A stretch of 56,082 nucleotides of DNA. Origin: Candidatus Faecalibacterium intestinigallinarum. Its GTDB lineage: Bacteria > Bacillota > Clostridia > Oscillospirales > Ruminococcaceae. Location: positions 1-56,082 of the forward strand of contig DXHQ01000104.1 of assembly GCA_019113345.1 (NCBI GenBank). Reading direction: 5' to 3'. Under the pieces are notes generated by a model. The model searched no databases. It saw only the letters and a list, made by a program, of their open reading frames with translations, and was not told the DNA's origin. Numbering within the stretch: position 1 is the first letter of the stretch; each line of letters begins with the position of its first letter. Of this stretch, positions 33,312 to 40,388 are shown piece after piece. A program made the position numbers and the translations under genes.

Positions 33312-34021
33312 GCGTTCTCCTGTCCGTCTTTTTTGTCCGCGGCAGCCGCGGCGGGGGCCCGCTCCCCAAGGTGGATGCGGGCCAGCGTCTCCTCCGCCTT
33401 GTCCCGGGCCAGCTCGATGTGGCGGGTCAGGGCGGCGGCGGCCCCGTTCCAGTCGCCGGCAAGCGCCGGCTGCAAAATGGCCAGATGCTCCTCGCAGGTG
33501 GCGGAACGGCTGATCATGCCCACCTTGCCGGTCATGATGCGGAAGCGGGTGTTCTGCCCGGTGATGGAATCGTGGGCCGAACGGAGGTATTTATTGGGCA
33601 GCGCGCTGATGAGCAGGTCGTGGAACGCGTCGTCAGCGGCGTAAAAGTCGGAGATCTCGCCGGGGTTCTGCATCAGGTAGACGAACTTTTCCAGCTCTTC
33701 CCGCGGCAGCAGGCTGCCGTAGACCCGCAGGGCGTACGGCTCGACCAAAAGGCGCACCTCATAGATGCTGTGTACGTCCTCGTCGGTGATGGGCGAGACC
33801 ATCAGCCCCTTTTTGGGCAATATGGCGATCAGCCCTTCCTGTTCGAGCCGCCCGAGGGCGTCCCGCATGGGGGTGCGGCTGATGTTGCCCATCTCGGCGC
33901 AGAGCTTCTGCTCGTTCAAAAACTGGCTGGGGGCATACTCGCAGCTCAGGATCTTGCCCTTTAAGTAGTGGTAAGCCTGCAGCTTTAGGCTGGGCTTTGC
34001 GGTGGTGTCTGTCTCTTTCAT
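33308..34021 (-). CDS. GntR family regulator with FCD ligand domain
   Basis: The 237-residue protein has a winged helix-turn-helix at residues 10-75 (AYHYLKGKILSCEYAPSQFL, then NISRTPMRDALGRLEQEGLI). A FadR-C (FCD) domain follows, with the metal/ligand histidine run DDAFHDLLISAL and EEHLAILQPALAG. FCD regulators respond to organic acids or related metabolites; which one is unknown. The C-terminal tail is Ala/Lys-rich. It overlaps dusB by four bases, an unusual pair. The start at 34021 has GGAAGG about ten bases away. An ATG at 34039 is also possible. Confidence 0.87.
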   Translation of the reverse strand: MKETDTTAKPSLKLQAYHYLKGKILSCEYAPSQFLNEQKLCAEMGNISRTPMRDALGRLEQEGLIAILPKKGLMVSPITDEDVHSIYEVRLLVEPYALRVYGSLLPREELEKFVYLMQNPGEISDFYAADDAFHDLLISALPNKYLRSAHDSITGQNTRFRIMTGKVGMISRSATCEEHLAILQPALAGDWNGAAAALTRHIELARDKAEETLARIHLGERAPAAAAADKKDGQENA

Positions 34022-34152
34022 GCTATCTCTGCCTTCCATATCCTCGCAGGCGGCACACACAACCGCCCGCACAGACCGGCCCTGCCGCCGGTCTGAACAA
34101 CCCGCAGGCCCTCTATGGCGATGCCGTCTGGCCGGCAGGCTTTGTTCATTTT

Positions 34153-34181
34153 ATTATTTCACAATTCTGACGAAAATACAA
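34153..34181 (-). promoter_or_regulatory. Possible promoter for the GntR regulator and dusB
   Basis: On the minus strand, TTGTAT (complement of 34176-34181) and AATAAT (complement of 34153-34158) are 17 bases apart in the AT-rich 34022-34360 gap. This is the only divergent promoter candidate there. Confidence 0.45.
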
Positions 34182-34295
34182 GGTTTCGGACGAGGTTTCT
34201 CTTTCCTTCCACATTTTACACAAAAAACACACGCGCTTGCCTCTCTTTTGCGCAAGTTTTGCGCACCTGTGTCAAGACAAGTGCCCAGAACGCGC

Positions 34296-34324
34296 TTGCA
34301 CTTTTGGGCGGCCGTTGCTATACT
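34296..34324 (+). promoter_or_regulatory. Promoter of the Fur-family gene
   Basis: TTGCAC (34296-34301) and TATACT (34319-34324) are 17 bases apart, 36 bases before the ATG. The rest of the gap between the GntR and Fur genes is AT-rich and I see no gene in it. Confidence 0.75.
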
Positions 34325-34360
34325 AAGGGCATCACAGCAAAAGGAAGTGGACCCGCCCCC

Positions 34361-34801
34361 ATGGCACGCAGCTCAAGCTACAACACCCGCACCCGGCAGC
34401 TCATCCTCGACTACCTGACCGAAAACCGCCGCCGCGCCGTCAGCGCCGCCGACATCGTCGCCCACCTCGAAGCGGCGGGCGAGCGCACCAACCCCACCAC
34501 CGTCTACCGCTACCTCGACAAGCTGGCCGGCGAGCACCGGGTGATGAAATACGTCGCCGGCAAGGGCGAGCGGGCGGTCTACCAGTACGCCGACGAGCAG
34601 CACCACTGCCACGAGCACATCCACCTCAAGTGCGTGCGCTGCGGCGAGATTTTCCACATGGACTGCCACTTCATGGACGAGGTGCGCCGCCATCTGCAGG
34701 ACGAGCACGGCTTCACCCTGCGGTGCGAGGGCAGCATCCTGTACGGCGTCTGCCGCAAGTGCGCGGAAAAATTACGGCAGGAAGAGGAAATATCTGAATA
34801 A
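34361..34801 (+). CDS. Fur family transcriptional regulator
   Basis: The 146-residue protein has the family winged helix (TRQLILDYLTENRRRAVSAA, then ERTNPTTVYRYLDKLAGEH). The dimerisation domain has the histidine-rich sensor loop DEQHHCHEHIHLKCVRCGEI and a structural zinc pair CVRC plus CRKC. It could sense iron, zinc, manganese or peroxide; the CxxC pair is compatible with all. Operator-like repeats at the right end of the window are more like DtxR-type sites, so this protein need not control them. The start is the ATG at 34361. A GGAAG run lies about a dozen bases upstream. Confidence 0.9.
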   Translation: MARSSSYNTRTRQLILDYLTENRRRAVSAADIVAHLEAAGERTNPTTVYRYLDKLAGEHRVMKYVAGKGERAVYQYADEQHHCHEHIHLKCVRCGEIFHMDCHFMDEVRRHLQDEHGFTLRCEGSILYGVCRKCAEKLRQEEEISE

Positions 34802-34806
34802 AAGCC

Positions 34807-34835
34807 TTGCATTTTCTCCGCCGCGCGTGTATACT
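34807..34835 (+). promoter_or_regulatory. Promoter of the AbrB/RelE toxin-antitoxin operon
   Basis: TTGCAT (34807-34812) and TATACT (34830-34835) are 17 bases apart, starting six bases after the Fur-family stop. Confidence 0.75.
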
Positions 34836-34842
34836 GGAGGTA

Positions 34843-34859
34843 GGAAAATCGCATTTTCC
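34843..34859. promoter_or_regulatory. Inverted repeat, candidate antitoxin operator
   Basis: GGAAAAT (34843-34849) and ATTTTCC (34853-34859) form a perfect seven-base inverted repeat around CGC. It lies at or just after the expected transcript start of the toxin-antitoxin operon. Confidence 0.6.
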
Positions 34860-34890
34860 AACTTTCCAACATCGCAAGGGAGGGAAGCAT

Positions 34891-35151
34891 ATGCTGGTCG
34901 AATTGCGCGCAAAATCTCAGGTCACCATCCCCAAGGACATCGTCTCCAAACTGGGCCTGTCGGAGGGCGATAAGCTGGACATCCGCGAAATGGACGGCGA
35001 AATCACCATCGTGCCGGTGGCTGTCTACCCGAAGAAATATCTGGACCAACTGGAAAAGGAGATAGGTGAAGTCAAGGCCAAAGTAGCCGCCGGCGAACAG
35101 CCCGTCTTTGACAGTGTGGACGCCCTGTTCAAGCATCTGGAGGGGAAGTGA
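34891..35151 (+). CDS. AbrB-family antitoxin
   Basis: The 86-residue protein begins with a SpoVT/AbrB swapped-hairpin DNA-binding domain (MLVELRAKSQVTIPKDIVSK, then LGLSEGDKLDIREMDGEITI, residues 1-45). A charged helical tail follows (KYLDQLEKEIGEVKAKVAAG) that would wrap the toxin. Such antitoxins bind both their promoter and their toxin. The ATG at 34891 has AAGGGAGGG upstream. The stop overlaps the toxin start as TGATG. Confidence 0.87.
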   Translation: MLVELRAKSQVTIPKDIVSKLGLSEGDKLDIREMDGEITIVPVAVYPKKYLDQLEKEIGEVKAKVAAGEQPVFDSVDALFKHLEGK

Positions 35152-35417
35152 TGGCCTTTCAACTCACCCTCACCCCCCGCTTTGAAAAGAACTTCAAGGC
35201 CCTGACCGCGCAGGAGAAAAAGCAGGTGCAGAACAAGCTCCGCCTGCTGGCCGAAAACCCGCTTCATCCATCCCTGCGCGTCAAACGCATCCAGGGCAGT
35301 GCAGGGCTTTTCGAGTGCAGCGTCAACATGGATATCCGCATCATCTGGCGGCTGGAAGGCGACGTCCTCATCCTTCTGCTGGACATAGGCCACCATGACA
35401 TCCTCAAAAAATTCTAG
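35151..35417 (+). CDS. RelE/ParE family toxin
   Basis: The 88-residue protein matches the RelE/ParE fold. It starts FQLTLTPRFEKNFKALTAQE, then runs KNKLRLLAEN-like and RVKRIQGSAGLFECSVNMDI, then RIIWRLEGDVLILLLDIGHH. The basic and aromatic residues near the end (RIIWR, GHHDILKKF) fit a ribosome-dependent RNase of the RelE type. ParE-like gyrase inhibition cannot be excluded. It starts at the ATG overlapping the antitoxin stop by one base. Confidence 0.85.
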   Translation: MAFQLTLTPRFEKNFKALTAQEKKQVQNKLRLLAENPLHPSLRVKRIQGSAGLFECSVNMDIRIIWRLEGDVLILLLDIGHHDILKKF

Positions 35418-35428
35418 CAAACATCAAA

Positions 35429-35468
35429 ACCGCCCGCAGGGACTTCCCCGCGGGCGGTCGTCGTTTTG
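35429..35468 (+). terminator. Terminator of the toxin-antitoxin operon
   Basis: ACCGCCCGC (35429-35437) and GCGGGCGGT (35450-35458) pair perfectly. A T-rich tail with TCGTTTTG follows. Confidence 0.85.
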
Positions 35469-35529
35469 TTCGGTTATGCGGTGAAGCTGACGTCGATATT
35501 GTAGGAGTTTTTTGCAGCGAAAACGGGGT

Positions 35530-36129
35530 TCACCTGACCATCTCCCCGACCATCTCGTAGATGTCCGCGCCGCCCCAGCGCTCGAAATAGCGGCGCAGCT
35601 CAAAATTTTTGTCCCACTTGTCCTGCGGGTAGTCGCCGTACCGGCGGCGGACGTCCTCCATCCGGGCGGCCATGTCCACCGGGCCGTCGGGGCCGGCCAG
35701 GGTGTCGCAGAGCTGGATGAGGCGGTCGTAGTCGTCGTAGGTGACGGCGGCGAGGGCGGCGTCCAGCTCGGCCACCGCCGCAGGCGGGATATCGTAGTTG
35801 CCGATGTAGGCCCCCAGCCGCTGCACCTGGAAGGAGTGGGTCAGGCAGATGCGGGCGGCATCGTCCCAGCCCAGCTCGGTCATATACTTCCAGCCATAGT
35901 AGACGTGGCAGAGGTGGCCGTCGCCGTACCACCGGCCGATGTCGTGCAGCAGGCCCAGCACATAGGCTTTGTCGGGGTCGAGGCCGGGACAATGGGCGGC
36001 GATCTTTTCGGCGCAGCGGGCGGCGGTCCGGCTGTGGTCGTCCCAGCGGCCGTGGATGGCGCTGACCTTGTCATAGCGGGCCTTGGCGTCGAGCAGAATG
36101 CGCTCGGCTTCTTCGCGGGATGGGTACAT
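35530..36129 (-). CDS. HD-domain hydrolase
   Basis: The 199-residue protein has the HD phosphohydrolase fold. An N-terminal helical region (residues 1-50) with HGRWDDHSRTAARCAEKIA is followed by AYVLGLLHDIGRWYGDGHL, where the HD pair binds metal. A later TYDDYDRLIQLCDTLAGPDG has the second aspartate. It resembles small HD nucleotidases or phosphatases of Firmicutes; the substrate is unknown. It is a single gene. The ATG has AAAGGAG upstream. A short coding-like remnant lies directly after its stop. Confidence 0.87.
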   Translation of the reverse strand: MYPSREEAERILLDAKARYDKVSAIHGRWDDHSRTAARCAEKIAAHCPGLDPDKAYVLGLLHDIGRWYGDGHLCHVYYGWKYMTELGWDDAARICLTHSFQVQRLGAYIGNYDIPPAAVAELDAALAAVTYDDYDRLIQLCDTLAGPDGPVDMAARMEDVRRRYGDYPQDKWDKNFELRRYFERWGGADIYEMVGEMVR

Positions 36130-36226
36130 GGGCGGTTCTCCTTTCCGGCATTTTTGTACATTCGGGCCAATTTGTTTATAGACAGCCCCGGGCGCTTTGG
36201 GTACAATAGAGGGTGAGGGAGCAGCC

Positions 36227-36745
36227 CTACTCTTTTTGATACAGCACCCCGGCTTCGGCCAGGGCGGCCTCGATGCGGCGGAACGCCGCCTCGTCGGCGC
36301 AGCGGATGGTGTGCAGGTGCACCCCGCCGGTCATGCGGGAGAGCAGGCTGGCCGGCGAAGATTCGGCCTGCCGGACAAAGGCGTCGGCGTCGTAGCGGCT
36401 GGCGACGTTCAGGTTGGCCCGTATCTCGCCGTAGAGGGCGTTTTCGACGATGACGTCCACCACCACGCCCCCCTGATCGGCCACCGTATACAGCTCCCGG
36501 CGCATGGCCTCGGTGGTGCTGTGGCAGCAGGCCACCAGGCCGGTGTAGCCGGCAGCCGCGCCCCGCAGCAGATAGCCCCGGGGGGTGGCGTCGATCGCCG
36601 CCCCGCCGGCCCGCAGCAGGGCCACGTCCCCCACCACGATCTGCCGGGACACCCCCAGCTGCGCCGCCAGCGCCGAGGCGCTGACCGGTTCGCTGCTCCG
36701 GGCCAGTTTTTGCAGGATGGCTTCCCGCCGGGCGGTCGCGTTCAT
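36227..36745 (-). CDS. niaR: NiaR-like transcriptional repressor (HTH plus 3H domain)
   Basis: The 172-residue protein pairs an N-terminal helix-turn-helix (RREAILQKLARSSEPVSASA, then LAAQLGVSRQIVVGDVALL) with a C-terminal 3H domain. The 3H histidines are in ACCHSTTEAM and GGVHLHTIRC, and VIVENALYGEIRANLNVASR is typical. NiaR (YrxA) represses NAD synthesis and niacin uptake genes when nicotinate is bound. No such target gene is in the window. It lies 14 bases downstream of the amylase-family gene, so it is probably co-transcribed with it. Confidence 0.88.
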   Translation of the reverse strand: MNATARREAILQKLARSSEPVSASALAAQLGVSRQIVVGDVALLRAGGAAIDATPRGYLLRGAAAGYTGLVACCHSTTEAMRRELYTVADQGGVVVDVIVENALYGEIRANLNVASRYDADAFVRQAESSPASLLSRMTGGVHLHTIRCADEAAFRRIEAALAEAGVLYQKE

Positions 36746-36759
36746 GGCGGCGCCCCCTT

Positions 36760-38118
36760 TCAGCGGCCCAGCCCCAGCAGGGTGCCGTAGTTGCCGGGCA
36801 GCTCGACGATGAGGCGGCCGTTTTCGACGCGGGCCGCCACCGCCTCGCTGCCGGCGCAGTCGGCCAGCAGGTCCTCCGCCTCGTCGGCGGGGACGGGCAG
36901 GGGCAGCTCCAGCCGGGCCGGGGCGTCGGCGTTGTTCAGGACGGTGACCAGCGCCCGGCCGTCCAGCACCCGGGCAAAGGCGTAGCGCTCGGTGGTCAGC
37001 AGCAGTTCCTGCGGCCTGCCGTAGGTCAGGGCGGGCTCGTCGGCTTTCAGCCGGCCCAGCGCCGCATACACGCTGGTGACCGGGTTTTCCTCGGCGGCGT
37101 TTTCAAAATCGGCCAGCTCCAGGCAGGGGCGCAGGGGCCAGTCGCTGCCCCATTCCTTTTTGCCCTCGATGCCGAATTCGGAGCCGTAGTAGATGGACGG
37201 GATGCCCCACAGGGTGTAGACCAGGATGGCGATGTGCCGGATGTGGGCGCGGCTGCGCAGCTTGTTGGGCAGCCGCTCGACGTCGTGGTTGTCCGAGAAG
37301 GTATAGAGCCTGGTCTCGCCGCAGAGGCCCTGCAAACGGCGCATGGTGTGGGCGATCTCGAAATAATTGTGGTCGTTGTGGCCGCTCCACAGGCCCTTGT
37401 GCAGCTCGTAGTTGGTCACCGAGTGGAGGGTGGCGGGGTTGGCCCAGCGGCTGTAATCGCCGTGGATGACCTCGCCCAGCAGCCAGAAGTCGGGTTTCAG
37501 CCCCTCGGTAAAGCTGCGCAGGTTCTGCATAAAGCCGAAGTCCAGCACGTCGGCGGCGTCCAGCCGGATGCCGTCGATGTCAAACTGCTCGACCCAGAAC
37601 CGGACGGTGTTGAAGTGGTACTGCTGCACCGCGGGGTTGCGCTGGTTCAGCTTGACCAGCAGGTTGTGGCCGCCCCAGTTGGCGTAGGAAAAGCCGTCGT
37701 TGTACTCGTTGTTGCCCCAGAAGTTGACGTCGCAGAACCAGTCCCGGTAGGCCGAGCCTTCCCGGCGCTCTTTCAGGTCCCGGAAGGCGAAAAAGTCCCG
37801 GCCCACATGGTTGAACACGCCGTCCACGATCACCTTCTGCCCGCGCTGGTGGCAGGCCGCCACCCAGGCGGCAAATTCCTCGTTTGTGCCCAGACGGCGG
37901 TCCACCCGGCGGTAGTCCACCGTGTCGTAGCCGTGGCTGCCGCTTTCAAACAGCGGGCCGATATAGATGGCGTTGCAGCCGATCTCCCCCGCGTGGGCGG
38001 CCCAGGCGTCCAGCTTTGCAAAGGCGCCGGGGACGGCGCGGCCGTCGTTCTCGTGGGCGCAGCCGCACAGGCCCAGCGGGTAGATATGATAAAAAACAGC
38101 GCTGTCATACCAAGACAT
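36760..38118 (-). CDS. GH13 alpha-amylase-family glycoside hydrolase
   Basis: The 452-residue protein has a GH13 barrel without an N-terminal carbohydrate-binding domain or signal peptide, so it is cytoplasmic. The three catalytic sites are visible: the nucleophile in GIRLDAADVLDFG near residue 175, the acid Glu in WLLGEVIHG, and the stabiliser Asp in TFSDNHDVERLPN. The start of the barrel reads YHIYPLGLCGCAHEN, and the last 90 residues form the C-terminal beta domain. Maltodextrin hydrolysis is likely; exact specificity is open. The start MSWYDSAVFYHIYPLG is chosen because frame upstream has no start near a ribosome site. It diverges from glgB. Confidence 0.9.
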   Translation of the reverse strand: MSWYDSAVFYHIYPLGLCGCAHENDGRAVPGAFAKLDAWAAHAGEIGCNAIYIGPLFESGSHGYDTVDYRRVDRRLGTNEEFAAWVAACHQRGQKVIVDGVFNHVGRDFFAFRDLKERREGSAYRDWFCDVNFWGNNEYNDGFSYANWGGHNLLVKLNQRNPAVQQYHFNTVRFWVEQFDIDGIRLDAADVLDFGFMQNLRSFTEGLKPDFWLLGEVIHGDYSRWANPATLHSVTNYELHKGLWSGHNDHNYFEIAHTMRRLQGLCGETRLYTFSDNHDVERLPNKLRSRAHIRHIAILVYTLWGIPSIYYGSEFGIEGKKEWGSDWPLRPCLELADFENAAEENPVTSVYAALGRLKADEPALTYGRPQELLLTTERYAFARVLDGRALVTVLNNADAPARLELPLPVPADEAEDLLADCAGSEAVAARVENGRLIVELPGNYGTLLGLGR

Positions 38119-38289
38119 AGAAACGATACACTCCTGTACATACAGTTTCGGGTCCGCCGGGCGGCGGCCCGTGGGAACAGTATAGCACAATTTTGGAGAA
38201 TATGCACCAGTTCTTCCACAATTCAGCAGAAAATTGCCGCTTCATTCACAAAGTTTAACTAAAATTTTGCAGGTAAGGAGAATCACAGT

Positions 38290-40260
38290 ATGTATCAATT
38301 CACGATCCCGCAGGCATTTTGGGACGGCGAGTGCTTCGACGCCTACCGCTGGATGGGGGCCCACCCGTCGGCCGGGCCCCGGGGCGAGGCGGGCTGGCAG
38401 TTCACCCTCTTTGCGCCGGGGGCCAAAGCCGTCTCGGTCTGCGGCAGCTGGCCGGGCGGCGAGGACGTCCCGATGGAAAAGAACCAGGCCGGCTTCTGGC
38501 GGGTCTACATCCCCGGCCCGGCCGAGGGGGACAGCTACCAGTACCGCATCACCGGGGCGGACGGCTCGGTCCAGCTGCACGCCGACCCCTACGCCTTTGC
38601 CAGCGAGCTGCGGCCCGGCACGGCCAGCAAACTGACCGCCCTTGCCTTTTCCTTTGACGACGAGGGGTGGATGGCCCGCCGGGACAAGTGCCGAAACCTG
38701 CCCATGAACATCTACGAGATGCACGCCGGCAGCTGGAAGCGGGACCCGGACGCCCAGGCCCCCGACGGCGGCGAGGGCGGCTGGTACAACTACGACGACC
38801 TGGCCAAGGAACTGGTGCCCTGGCTGACGGCCCACCACTACACCCACGTCGAGCTTCTGCCCCTGGCCGAGCACCCCTTCGACGGCAGCTGGGGGTATCA
38901 GACCACCGGGTACTTTTCGGTCACCAGCCGGTACGGCACGCCGGCGCAGTTTGCCCGCTTTGTCAACGCCTGCCACCGGATGGGCATCGGGGTCATCATG
39001 GACTTTGTGCCGGTCCACTTTGCGGCCGACGCCGCCGGGCTGGCGCGGCTGGACGGCACCTGCCTGTATGAATACGACAGCGACGTGGGCGAGAGCGAGT
39101 GGGGCACCCACAACTTCAACTACTACCGGGGCGAGGTGCGCAGCTTTTTGAACAGCGCCGCCGCCCTCTGGATGGACGTCTACCACTGCGACGGCATCCG
39201 GATGGACGCGATTTCCCGGGCCATCTACTGGCTGGGAGACCCGGCCCGCGGGGTCAACCAGGGGGCGCTGGATTTTCTGCGCCGGCTCAACCACGGCCTG
39301 AATCAGCGCTGGCCCACCGGCGTCTACATCGCCGAGGACTCCACCAACTACCTCAAGATCACCGCGCCCACCCGCTACGACGGCATCGGCTTCGACTACA
39401 AGTGGGACATGGGCTGGATGCACGACACCCTCGACTACTTCGCCACCCCCTTCGGGGAGCGGCCGGCCCAGTACGGCAAACTGCTGTTCAGTATGCAGTA
39501 CTTCTACAACGAGCTGTACCTGCTGGCGCTGAGCCACGACGAGGTGGTCCACGGCAAAAAGACCATCATCGACAAGCTCTGGGGCAGCTACGAGGAAAAG
39601 TGCAGCCAGGCCCGCACTCTCTACTTTTATATGTACACCCACCCGGGCAAGAAACTGAACTTCATGGGCAACGAGCTGGCCCACTTTCGCGAGTGGGACG
39701 AGAAAAAGCCCCTGGACTGGAACCTGCTGGCCTACCCCTTCCACGACAGCTTCCAGAAATTTTTCGCCGAGCTGGCCCGCATCTACGCCAGCGAGCCGGC
39801 CCTCTACGTCGGCGAGTACGACCCGCGCTGCTTTGAGTGGGTGGCCTGCGAGAGCAGCGCCGAGGGGGTCTACGCCTGGCTGCGCCGGGGGCGGGGGCAG
39901 TGCCTGCTCTGCGTCATGAACACCCAGGACAAACCCCACAAACAGTTCCCCCTCTACCTCGCCATGCCGGCTGCCGCCGAGGAGCTGCTGTGCACCGAGG
40001 CCCCCCAGTGGGGCGGCAGCTTCGCGGGCGAAACCAGCCTGCACACGGTGGACGGGGGCGTCTATGGCCGGGACTACACCCTCTTTGCCGACCTGCCCGC
40101 CATGGGCAGCCGGCTGTTCCGCCTGACGCCGGAAGCGCCCCACCCCGGCGCGGCCAAGATCAGCGCGGCCAACGCCGCCAAAAAGGCCCGCGCCGCCAAA
40201 GCCCGGGCTGCCCGGGCCGCCAAAAAAGCGGCCGCCGGCAAGGAAACCAAACAGAAATAA
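38290..40260 (+). CDS. glgB: 1,4-alpha-glucan branching enzyme GlgB with Ala/Lys-rich tail
   Basis: GlgB creates alpha-1,6 branches in glycogen. The 656-residue protein has an N-terminal CBM48 domain (residues 20-110) and the GH13 core with [19 protein letters not shown]. The core also has the nucleophile in [15 protein letters not shown], the Glu in [12 protein letters not shown] and the stabiliser in [12 protein letters not shown]-terminal beta domain follows. The last 40 or so residues are unusual: a low-complexity run of Ala with Lys/Arg, resembling a histone-H1 tail. AAGGAG precedes the ATG. No other glycogen synthesis gene is next to it; the divergent GH13 enzyme may act on the same polymer. 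Confidence 0.95.
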   Translation: MYQFTIPQAFWDGECFDAYRWMGAHPSAGPRGEAGWQFTLFAPGAKAVSVCGSWPGGEDVPMEKNQAGFWRVYIPGPAEGDSYQYRITGADGSVQLHADPYAFASELRPGTASKLTALAFSFDDEGWMARRDKCRNLPMNIYEMHAGSWKRDPDAQAPDGGEGGWYNYDDLAKELVPWLTAHHYTHVELLPLAEHPFDGSWGYQTTGYFSVTSRYGTPAQFARFVNACHRMGIGVIMDFVPVHFAADAAGLARLDGTCLYEYDSDVGESEWGTHNFNYYRGEVRSFLNSAAALWMDVYHCDGIRMDAISRAIYWLGDPARGVNQGALDFLRRLNHGLNQRWPTGVYIAEDSTNYLKITAPTRYDGIGFDYKWDMGWMHDTLDYFATPFGERPAQYGKLLFSMQYFYNELYLLALSHDEVVHGKKTIIDKLWGSYEEKCSQARTLYFYMYTHPGKKLNFMGNELAHFREWDEKKPLDWNLLAYPFHDSFQKFFAELARIYASEPALYVGEYDPRCFEWVACESSAEGVYAWLRRGRGQCLLCVMNTQDKPHKQFPLYLAMPAAAEELLCTEAPQWGGSFAGETSLHTVDGGVYGRDYTLFADLPAMGSRLFRLTPEAPHPGAAKISAANAAKKARAAKARAARAAKKAAAGKETKQK

Positions 40261-40267
40261 CGCATCG

Positions 40268-40300
40268 CTCCGCCCCGTTCCGCAGGGGCGGGGCTTTTTT
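40268..40300 (+). terminator. Terminator after glgB
   Basis: CCGCCCC (40270-40276) and GGGGCGG (40285-40291) pair, with further G-C closure. A run of six T follows. Confidence 0.85.
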
Positions 40301-40314
40301 ACAGCCGTCCCGAC

Positions 40315-40344
40315 TGGACATTTCGGTTCCGAGTCTGGTATACT
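40315..40344 (+). promoter_or_regulatory. Promoter of the GT-C-like membrane protein gene
   Basis: TGGACA (40315-40320) and TATACT (40339-40344) are 18 bases apart, 45 bases before the ATG. Confidence 0.7.
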
Positions 40345-40388
40345 GGTCATACAAATCGTGAAAATCTGACCGAAAGGAAGTTTTTTCC

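Noticed and set aside
34022-34360. Possible small gene in the gap between the GntR regulator and the Fur-family gene
   Set aside because: The plus frame that runs into the Fur gene from 34115 lacks a ribosome site and passes through the promoter; the rest is AT-rich regulatory sequence.
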